Below, piece after piece: positions 48,321 to 57,136 of a stretch of 64,000 nt of DNA. A program made the translations under genes and the position numbers. The DNA comes from Nyssa sinensis. Lineage: Eukaryota; Streptophyta; Magnoliopsida; Cornales; Nyssaceae. How positions within the stretch are numbered: the stretch's first letter is position 1; the number at the start of each line of letters is the position of its first letter. The notes below the pieces were generated by a model, which worked only from the letters and a program-made list of their open reading frames with translations, ran no database searches and was not told where the DNA came from. The stretch covers positions 37,219,576-37,283,575 of the forward strand of contig CM018037.1 of NCBI GenBank assembly GCA_008638375.1. Reading direction: 5' to 3'.

Positions 48321-49401
48321 ATGCTCACAATAACATCATGGATGTTCTTCAATTTCTTTCTCCTCATTCCCTCCTCCTCCTTCTCTTCTGCTTGCACATT
48401 CACCTGTTACTAACAATTGTCCCCATACAATATGGCCCGGTACACTCGCCGGTTCAGGGACGCCACAACTCCCTTCAACAGGATTCCAATTGGACTCTGG
48501 CCAAAGTATCAAAATGCCAACAGTTCCAGGATGGTCAGGTCGGATTTGGGCAAGGACGGGTTGTACATTTAACGAGTCAGGGACTGGCACATGTCAAACA
48601 GGGGACTGTGGAGGAAGGCTGGAGTGTGATGGCATGGGTGCCACTCCACCTGCATCGCTCTTTGAGATTACCCTCGGTGCAGGTGACGAGAAAGATTTTT
48701 ATGATGTCAGCATTGTCGATGGTTACAATCTGCCACTCATAGCTGCGCCTCGCGGGGTTTATGGTGGATGCAATGCCACAGGCTGTGTTTCGAACATCAA
48801 TATGGGTATGATCTCAATAAACCAGATAAACTGGTCACCTGATTCATGACAGTTGATATACACTGCTAATATAACCAAAATACTTTGAAAATAAAACAGG
48901 TTGCCCAAAAGAACTTCAGGTGGTTGGTAGGGATGGTGGAGAGGAAGGAGGAGTGGTTGCATGCAAAAGTGCATGTCAAGCCTTTGGACTGGACCAATAC
49001 TGCTGCAGTAAGGAGTTTGCTAACCCAACGACATGCCAGCCATCCTTCTATTCAACCATCTTCAAGAGAGCTTGTCCAAGGGCTTATAGCTATGCATTTG
49101 ATGATGGAACAAGCACTTTCACGTGCAAGGCTTATGATTACACCATCATCTTCTGCCCCAACGCCAATGGGTAACATCTTTTTTCTTCCAAACTGATCAT
49201 TTTAATTTTCTCAATCTATACTTATTTTTCCTGAAAATAATTACATGTCATACAGAGTGAAGAGACCAGATGACCCACTTACAGATCCAACAATCAAAGA
49301 GCACAGCAATGGAGACGTTGCAGGGATGGTTTTCCTCCTCGAACATGCTTTCAACCCTTCCATTTTCAATCATTGTCCTCATCTTCATTTTATTCTTGTA
49401 G
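48321..49401 (+). CDS. Thaumatin-like protein (PR-5 family) with C-terminal membrane tail, carrying two frameshifts
   Basis: Exons about 48321-48805, 48900-49170 and 49256-49401. A secretion signal (MLTITSWMFFNFFLLIPSSS, cleavage near FSSA/CTFT) leads into the thaumatin fold: NNCPHTIWPGTLAGSG, GFQLDSGQSI, WSGRIWART, GTGTCQTGDCGG, DFYDVSIVDGYNLP, CKSACQAFG, YCCSKEFANPTTCQPSFYST, FKRACPRAYSYAFDDGTSTF and DYTIIFCPN. Conserved Cys and acidic-cleft residues are present. The extension NGVKRPDDPLTDP ends in SSSNMLSTLPFSIIVLIFIF and FL, a GPI-signal-like tail. Two extra bases break the frame: a T at 48405 just after ACTFT (immediate TAA), and one T in the run 49330-49333 before the tail. Without both, the product is 299 aa. 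Thaumatin-like proteins are secreted defence or cell-wall proteins. It is either a recent pseudogene or carries assembly errors. Confidence 0.8.
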
Positions 49402-52139
49402 ATACGTTGATTGAGATGCAGCCCTGCATTCATAGAATGGATGTAGAAAAGAATGTAATTGCTCAATTGAGTGGGTAAAGATAATTTGAATCAGGTGGAC
49501 AGGGATGAGAAGAAGAGCTGATACTGTCAGCCAAGTTCATCTAATCTTTATCAGACTTAATAGAAACTATCTGCGAATATGTACTCTTCTCCTTAAAAAT
49601 AATGCAATGATAAATATTAATTGTTTTATGATCTTTTATGACAATATAAAAATGTTCATGAACCATAATCATAGGGTTGAAGAAAGACATCGCCATGATA
49701 CACAACAATAAATAAATTAATAAATTATCTGCATTTCACTGTGACTCAATGAAATAAGCTCTCCCACATTACTGAAAGCTAACAAACCATGCAAATAAAT
49801 TAAAGTCGACATCCTAGATTCATCAACCAACCCATAATCATGAACAATGGTAGATTAGGAGTGGGACTTTTACTGTTGGCAAGGAATAGAAAAGGACTAG
49901 TCCAGTCAGTGCACAAGACTCCTGCCACTGCAGGGTTGAGAGAGGGTTGGATGTACGCAGCCTTACCCTGCAAGTGGAGAGGTTATTTGCGCAAATTGAA
50001 CCCATGACCTCCGGGTCACAATGAAGTAACCTTACTGTTGCGCCAAATGGAGCAAATGGGACAGACTTACTGTTGGCAAGGAAAGAAGAGTAAAAAATTA
50101 TGTAACTGCACCAAATGGCGGAATCTGAAAACAATGCACTCATAGTTGGGAACAATGCATGGGAGTAATTGTATAAATATGAATTCTTTCTCTTCTTTTT
50201 TCAGAGAGAAAGGGTAATAGTGGTCCTTGCTCTCCTCCACCATCAATGAGAAGCATCCTTATCATTTTCCTTCTCAGGGTGTTGAGATGTTTCACATGCA
50301 GATGTTTCTTCATTATGGATATCAGCGTCCCTTAGTGGGCTATTACCAGGACATGACTCAGAATCAGAAAATAAGGTCCAAACTGAATGATTTGTTGTTG
50401 TTCAAAAAGCAACATTCCTGCAATTATTATCTGGACAAATATGATAGCAAACTAGAGGGTTGCAATTTAAAATCTTCCAAAATATAACAACATTATTATT
50501 TTTAAATAAATAATGGTCTTGAATATCACCATCCTGAATGTTTCAAACCATAACAAGAAGTCAAAAGCCAGTGAACTTCTTATAAATAATTCAAAAGAAA
50601 ACTATTCTAGTTATAGGGAGATTATAAAGGCACGCAAGGACGGCCTAACTGCACCAAAACCAACTAAGGGTGCACATGAGGAAACACATTTTGATACCAC
50701 TCATGCTTCCTTAAGAAGAAATTGACTTATTCAAAATTCAAGTAATAACAGAAGTTCCATTCATCTTTATCAAAAATGCAAAAGGTAAGAAAAAAAATAT
50801 GACAATAGATTGAGGGTAGAAATTCAGTACCCAAAATCAAGCTTAGATATTGGCCTGGGACTTTCTGCAAGAGTCGTTGAAAGCTTGGTATATATTGTTG
50901 GTAAATTTTCTAACAGCTTAAACTTTTGGAGCAATTAGTTACTTAACATGATATCAAAGCCTTGGTTATCAGAGGTCTGGGATCAAGTCTCTCCATTTGA
51001 ATTTATTTCTCATTTGCATTTGCACTCTATTCTACTTCTTATTTGTCTTTGGTTTCTTTGTTTCTCTACGTGCGAATCCGAAGTCGCACATGATACGGCG
51101 TGTTGAGAGCTTAATATATTTGTTGGTCCATTCTCTAACAACTTAAGATTTTGAATCAATTGGTTGTTTAGCAGGAGTAACCCTGCAAAAAGTGGATCCT
51201 CACCCCATAGGCAACTTCCTGTTAGAGCAGCAAAACCTAGAAATTTCATTGTATGTATCTTCACAACTATTTCCTGCTTTCATCAGGAAATGAATGGGCA
51301 TACCTCAATAGCTCATTGAAGCCAATCATAATATTTTCAAACAAACATTATGTTTAACCAATGTACCAGCATCTTCAATTAAAAACAATGCTTAATTCCA
51401 TGACAAACAGAGAGTGACTCTATGGCATTTCCTATTTTTAAATCCTGCCCGACAAAATTCATTTCAAATATACTCTTTATCGTCAGCTTGTTATAGCTAT
51501 CATTTTATCCCTAAAAGGAACTTTTCATTTTAGAACTCCAACCTCATATGCTCTAGTTCTCGTAGGCAGTGGCCAGTTTTTTTCTTTTTCTTTTTACAGC
51601 TTCAAAATTATTAATAACCTTCCTCGTCCAACATACATCAAATTTTGAATACACAATTATCCCTGTAAAATGCAAATATTCTCTTTTGAACTTAATGTTC
51701 ACCATCTCTAGACAACACTACTTTCTTCCCCACCCCCCAAAAATAAAAAATAAAAAAGAAAAAAAAGAAAAGAAGAGAAGCACAAGAAAAGCTGAAAAAC
51801 AGTTTGAATACCTATTACCAATTTCTAAAGCTTCATAAGAGAATATCAGTATGAAATTTCTGTTATATTACCTCAAGATATAACCCCCCTGCTACTTTTC
51901 CACACATCACACTAGTACCCAATATCTAATTTGAGCAGGATTTAGCAGTAAATTGAGCGTTAGTGCACTTGCAAGCAAGCTACGTAGATGCAAATCTCTT
52001 AAGCTACGTAAATGAACTTGCGAGCTAAAAAGGTGCAATCTTGATCTTTTAAGGGGCCAAATTCATTTTAGCTGATAATAATGTTTGTAATTTTACTTAC
52101 CAAAAAAAATAATGTTTGTAATTTCCAGATTCTTAGGAA
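49402..52139. other. Intergenic with SINE, no supported gene
   Basis: Apart from the Au-like SINE at 49887-50066, no coding or RNA gene was recognised. Two related blocks at about 50878-50960 and 51104-51180 share TTGTTGGT, TTCTCTAACA and AGCAATTAGTT-type sequence. Confidence 0.45.
49887..50066 (-). mobile_element. Au-type SINE (tRNA-derived) with 17-bp target duplication
   Basis: Read on the minus strand it contains GTGACCCGGAGGTCATGGGT then TCAAT (a B-box-like pol III element), GCAGGGTAAGGCTGCGTACA and a GTGCACTGA end followed by a T-rich stretch, the layout of plant Au SINEs. Perfect 17-bp direct repeats TTACTGTTGGCAAGGAA flank it (49870-49886 and 50067-50083). The intact duplication points to fairly recent insertion. 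Confidence 0.9.
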
Positions 52140-52510
52140 GAGAAAATATCACATTCAAATTATGAACTTTATCTCTGTGGTTATTCATTGAACCAAGGAA
52201 CAAGTGTGTAATTTTCCTTCTCTGGAAATGGAGGTGTTTCTTTCGGAGATGGTTTCTCATGGTCGACTGTATCCTCCCCTGCAGGGCCGTCATTTTGAGA
52301 AGACTCAGAACCCGCAATCAACACTCGGAAAAAATTGCAACGAAGGTTTTTCAATTTATATATTACAATCATATAGCGAGGCTAAGAGTACCTGGAAACA
52401 ACGAAACCAATCTGGAGGCTCCTCGCTAGAGCTTCTCATTTCGAGCTTCCAGTTAAACGACACCCAGATCTTACAAAACCCTAACCCTCGCCGGGGCCGG
52501 TTGCAGGTAT
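52140..52510 (-). other. Short gene-start fragment, possibly BIN4/MIDGET-like N-terminus
   Basis: On the minus strand a leader with GAGGGTTAGGGTTTTG precedes an ATG at about 52443 encoding MRSSSEEPPDWFRCFQ, ending at CAG|GTACTC. After a possible short intron, a second frame reads VLIAGSESSQNDGPAGEDTV and ends PFPEKENYTLVPWFNE before a stop. The Ser/Glu-rich start with a PDW motif recalls plant BIN4/MIDGET (a topoisomerase VI complex component) from memory. No further exons were found downstream, so it looks truncated. Confidence 0.3.
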
Positions 52511-52779
52511 AGCGGCGGAGTAGAAATTAAAAAACTATGGTGGTTGAAGTGGGGCTCCTTGCTCCACGTTGAATTTACAAAAATAGCCCGCGTCAGATTT
52601 CAGACTGTCCGTTTGTACAAATGGAAAATTATTGCAGGGCTATTGGCGCTCTCTCAATATCCCATAGCACTCCACATAGATAGTAAAAATGGGAGTTAAA
52701 TCCTCAACTAACGTTAAAAAAAAACTTATTTTCCATTCTAGCGTTGTTTTAAACTTAATTACCAAAGTAGTGTTGTTTG

Positions 52780-53092
52780 AAAAACGTCTTTTGAAAAGAC
52801 GTTTTCGGTGTAAAAATATTTTTTTTTACAGACGATTTCACAATTCTTGGAAGCGAAATTTACATAAAAAACGTCTTTCCAAAAGACGCTTTGTAAAGCG
52901 TCTTTTGAAAAAACGCTTTAGAAAGCGTCTTTTAAAAAGACGCTTTACAAAGCGTCTTTTGAAAAGACGCTTTCTAAAGCGTTTTTTCAAAAGACGCGTT
53001 TAAGTGTTTTGTGAAAAGAGTGAAAAAACGCTTGGAAAACGTCTTTTCAAAAGACGCTTTGAAAAACGTCTTTTGGAAAGACGTTTTCCAAA
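52780..53092. repeat. Array of about eight palindromes (AGCGTCTTTT/AAAAGACGCT)
   Basis: Near-perfect 21-26 bp palindromes with arms AAAGCGTCTTTT and AAAAGACGCTTT (or AACGTCTTTT/AAAAGACGTT) centre near 52793, 52881, 52907, 52935, 52962, 52989, 53049 and 53076. Four consecutive ones are spaced about 27 bp and separated by only 2 bp, so longer hairpins can also form. A T-tract follows at 53096-53114. It is non-coding; the basic frames over it are artefacts of the repeat. Confidence 0.9.
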
Positions 53093-53524
53093 GCATTTTT
53101 TTTTTTTTTTTTTTAAACTTTTGCCATTGTTCAGCTACAGCTTCTGCTATTGTTGGAATATATGGAAACACCACTTTATAGAATAATCCATATGTATAGA
53201 ATCAATACAAAATTCATCAATATGAAAATGCTCACTGTTTTGCCGTTGATGAAAGGAAGTGCAATTCAAATATCACTGTTTTGCCCTGGTAACCACTGTC
53301 CAGCAGAAACATTTAAACGAAAGGCATATGAAGACTTGAAAATTAAGTGCCAGTTCAAAATTGACTTAACATTAGATTAGTTACGAGAATTCAGAATCTG
53401 ATACTTGAGAAGGAGAGAGGACATTAGATCTAATGAAACATACATTTCATTGAATAAAAGAAGCATCTATACAGCTCATTTGACTACTACAAGTGCATGT
53501 AGATGAAAATAATTACATACAAAT

Positions 53525-54549
53525 TCAATCAGAAATACAAGCAAACTGAGATGGCTTGCAATGATGGTGACTGGGCTTGAGAGCTTGAAGCAAACTGAGA
53601 CAGGGCAGAGACAACACTTGAAACGTGCTGATGATCAAGCATTTGCTGCTGCTGCTGCTGCGATGCTGCTGCCTGCTGCTGCTGTTGATTAGTGAATGAG
53701 TGCTGGTGCTGCAATTGTTGCTGAAGAAGATGAGGCTGATGCTGAACCTGGACCTGGGACTCTTCAACACTTTGAATAAAAGCAGGTTGAGGCTGAGACT
53801 GCTGCAACATTTGGCCTGCCACTGGACCAGCAGGCCTGTTGGGGACACTTTGTGGTTGCTGGAATTGCAGAAGGGATGGAGGTGCCTGTTTGGAAGGATC
53901 AACAACCCTCATATCCTGAATGCACATAAGTGGAGAATTCATACCCAGATCATCATCCCTGATCCCTAAGTGCGACAAAGAATAAAGATTAAAATACAAA
54001 ATTTGAATTCATAAATTCAATCCTAAATGCAAACTTGCAATCCATAAGACTGTGTAAATTAAAAATTTGAGATTATATTTTGATAGTTTTCTATTTTAAA
54101 AAAAGGATCAGGATAGGATGTAATAAGATATACTGCATTTTCCATCCCTAAAATATGTAATAGATAAGTATTACCATTGAAAGAGGGTAATCCAGGTGGC
54201 CATGGTCGCTTGAGTTTGAGGGGGAATGGGGAGGGATACATGGGAAATGTCGTTAATGGTTCAGTCTCCCATAGGGACACTCTTGGCTGCCTTTCCCCAG
54301 CCGTAGACTCATCCCAGCCAACTTGCATTAACCAAGTTGAAGTTCATTATGATGTGATTTATTCATTTAAAGAACCATCACGTTGATATGAACTTGAAAG
54401 TATCTAAATAGTTATATATCAACTATATACAAAATAAAGAGATAAATCAGCAAAATTAGTGCACTCAACAAACCTTCACTGAGCGCCAATGTGAGTTTGC
54501 CCACCGAACATGATCCAAGTCACTTATGCCAGTTATAGTGCCCATGTAA
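53525..54549 (-). pseudogene. Auxin response factor (ARF7/19-type) gene fragment, three exons
   Basis: Exon a (54549-54474) reads [25 protein letters not shown]. Exon b (about 54322-54175) reads [40 protein letters not shown]. Exon c (53965-53525) reads GIRDDDLGMNSPLM, jumps to QDMRVVDPSKQAP and goes on into a Gln-rich middle region (QQQLQHQHSFTNQQQQQ) ending SPSLQAIS, then a stop. These are the ARF auxin-response domain end and the activator middle region. The B3 DNA-binding domain, about 50 residues after NSPLM, and the PB1 domain are missing. The exon b acceptor reads TGCAAG instead of the expected TGCAG|G. Introns are retained, so it is a DNA-level copy, probably transposon-borne. Confidence 0.85.
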
Positions 54550-55149
54550 CTGATACAAAAAGCATAGTTGTCAGGATTTCTAACTTTAAACATCTTAAAC
54601 TTCTAACCTTGAAAGGAATTCATGTTTTTTTTTAAGTCCCACATCATAATGACTTAATAATATACAATTTCAAATTTGAAGAATAAATTTGCAAACATCT
54701 CATGCATTAAAAAGGTTTTAGAACCCCTACACGAGTTTAGAAATATGACAACCTTGATTTAACTTGTTCTAGAACAAGATTTAGAAATGGCCAAAAAGTA
54801 ATATATACATACACATATATAAAAATAAAAACAAATGTCATGTCTCTGGAAAAAGTCAATTTTGTCGTTAAAACAAATTTACTGGTATAAGATAGAGATG
54901 AATTTAAAAACTGATACAAAAGAGCAACTTCGTCAACAACCTGAATTAACTATAAATAAGTTTGCTGGTCTATGTGTAGAGGAAAAAAATCCATATTCAA
55001 GACCAGTTAAAGAGTCAAAGTTTAACCACAGGCCTTTAAGATCTAACAAAATAATCGTGTTTGAAGGAATTAAAGCAAAAGAGAGGCTCAAATATTCCCA
55101 GTTCAACCAATAATTAAGAGAAAAACAATGAAGAAAGCAGTATTCAAAC

Positions 55150-55437
55150 CTCAACAAGTGCTGTCAACCCAAGTATCTTGCAAATCTTTGTCATATATCT
55201 GATGTCAATATCTGGCAGAACAGCAGCAATTAATAGAATTGCATCTGCACCTTTAGTTCGAGCATAGTAGATTTGCCATGCTTCTATTATGAATTCTTTG
55301 CATAACAGAGGGCACTGCATTCTTAGACAGTGTTAGAGGCACAAATTAAGGGAATCCTTACGAAAAAGCATTTAACCGTTTGAAAAACAGACCTTTACTC
55401 CAGCGCTCCGTATGGCCTCCAGATTTTCAAAGCTTCC
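55150..55437 (-). pseudogene. Indole-3-glycerol-phosphate synthase gene fragment, two exons
   Basis: Exon 55437-55393 encodes GSFENLEAIRSAGVK and exon 55314-55150 encodes [56 protein letters not shown], with GT-AG borders. This is the barrel core of plastid IGPS of tryptophan biosynthesis, including the LLCKEFI catalytic-lysine strand. The rest of the roughly 400-residue plant enzyme is absent on both sides. It sits 0.6 kb from the ARF fragment on the same strand. Confidence 0.9.
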
Positions 55438-55723
55438 CTTAATTGGTAAATACAGAGGAAAGTTACGAGGAAAGTAACAATACACAATAATTTTAGCATC
55501 AGTATATGCCAACTTCCCACACAATTGCATATATCCCCTTAGCAGTGAAGTCAGTCATCACGGGGGGCACAAGTTTCAAAATAAATTTACTAACTACTAC
55601 ATAAAACATATATATATATATATATATAATCACCAACAGAAGTGACAATTAAAGGACACATTTGATCAATAACATGCACCAAGCTTGTTTGCATATAAGT
55701 AGAACAATGAAGGGATAGAGTAC

Positions 55724-56027
55724 CTTAACATCATATGATAGTCATCATGTTTTTCAGGTAACAATTCGTCCAATATCAATGTCTGTCGAAATGCATCAAC
55801 CGCCTGTAGCTCCTCAGCATCCCGAACATCTTCAATTGAGACAGAGCTAACTCTAACATCACTCTTTCTTCTACTGCTCTTTCTCTTGAGTGAATGTTTG
55901 AACTTGGTAAATGCATTTATAGCTTTCTTTTTCAGCGATCCAATTCTTGTCCTTCTCTGATCCTCTGAGTTTTCAAAATCGGATTTTCTTTCTCTTCTCT
56001 CATCATTACCAGAGGACCCCTCAAAGC
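55724..56027 (-). pseudogene. Sec14/SFH phosphatidylinositol-transfer protein exon fragment
   Basis: A single exon (acceptor GTGACAG|GC at 56027, donor TTAAG|GTACT at 55724) encodes [60 protein letters not shown], then [20 protein letters not shown] and DYHMMLR. This is the conserved N-terminal region of plant SFH (Sec14-nodulin type) proteins just before the CRAL-TRIO domain. No other SFH exons follow. The frame itself is undamaged. Confidence 0.88.
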
Positions 56028-57136
56028 CTGTCACATAGCAAAAATTAATAAAGGGATGATGAATAACAGATGGGTGAACATTATTCCCCCACATAAGCAA
56101 TTACTTTCTAGTGCTAAACTTGAAAAAAAAACACTTGATGATTCAAAGTTATGAATATATTCCAAGGGGAAAGTTTTCTCAAATGGCTTTAGATGACAAG
56201 GAGAACAGTGTTCCAGAATGTAAAAAAATATCAATTGGTTTAAGCCTCCTCAATGAATACCTAAGAACAGTCATAAGGGAATTTCCCATCTCTGACAATG
56301 CCAAATCAAACTAAGTAGAATCAATTTAGGGCAAAGCCCTAGAATGTGATCAAGAAATACATAAGCGCCACATATTAAGAATCATAGAGGCAAGAAACTG
56401 AATGAATCAGCAGACATTCTAGTCCAGAAAAAGACAACAAAGGTAAAGCAGAACAGAAATCCAGTTGAGTCAAATGCAAAATACCTCTATCATGAAGTGG
56501 TTTGAACACAACCACTAAAATACGCATTACCAAGACAGTGCAACAGATATAACAAATATTAAGTGCCCCAAATTGCAATGCCATGCAGTGTTGGATTAAT
56601 ATGGTCAACTTCATATACCTAGAATAATGAACTGTCATTATATTCTCACTGTAAATACACCATGTGTGATGTGCCTTAACAATTGATCAGCACAGAGCTC
56701 ACAGAGCTCACTGTAAATACACCATGTGTGATGTGCCTTATATTAGATGAGGTTTAAGGATTGCATACGATCTACGAGAGATTCAAGCCGAAGCCCACTT
56801 GACATTTTGAGAACTCCAAAGTTACCAGCTGATAGCTTTCACAGAGTGATCACACCGTTACAAAGTTTGCTAGAAAAGAAAAAACAAATCAAGTCATATT
56901 TTCAATATTCTGCAATATAACAAATGGAAAACGTCAATTTGATGAAACATAAGAGCAAATGGCACCATTGAATTGAAATGAAGAATTAAAATGGTAGGTG
57001 GCTTAAAGCTAGGCAGATGCATACTTTCTATGGATGTGAATTAAAAAGCAAAGAAAAAACGAAGCTCTAGTTGGGCACACGTAAGTTCTAACTCAATATA
57101 TTTGATTCAAACAAGAAAATGAACTACCTCATAAAT
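56028..57136. other. Spacer between SFH fragment and PMD gene
   Basis: No coding sequence recognised. A 34-bp perfect direct repeat (CTCACTGTAAATACACCATG, then TGTGATGTGCCTTA) occurs at about 56645 and 56708, the second preceded by a doubled CACAGAGCT. Confidence 0.5.

Noticed and set aside
49990..50050. Possible tRNA gene (B-box-like GGGTTCAAT)
   Set aside because: It is the tRNA-derived head of the SINE; no complete cloverleaf with acceptor stem is visible.
49838..50155. 105-residue minus-strand frame
   Set aside because: It spans the Au-like SINE and its flanks; pol III elements do not encode protein.
52780..53092. CRISPR-like array
   Set aside because: The units are palindromes separated by only 2 bp in the regular part, with no unique spacers, and the genome is eukaryotic.
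52689..53186. Lys/Arg-rich repetitive open frames on both strands over the palindrome array
   Set aside because: The repeated KRLLKRRF-like peptide simply follows from translating the palindromic DNA motif; the frames are mirrored on both strands with no homologue-like features.
53525..54549. Functional ARF gene
   Set aside because: DNA-binding and PB1 domains are absent, an internal segment is deleted and one acceptor is damaged, so it was called a fragment.
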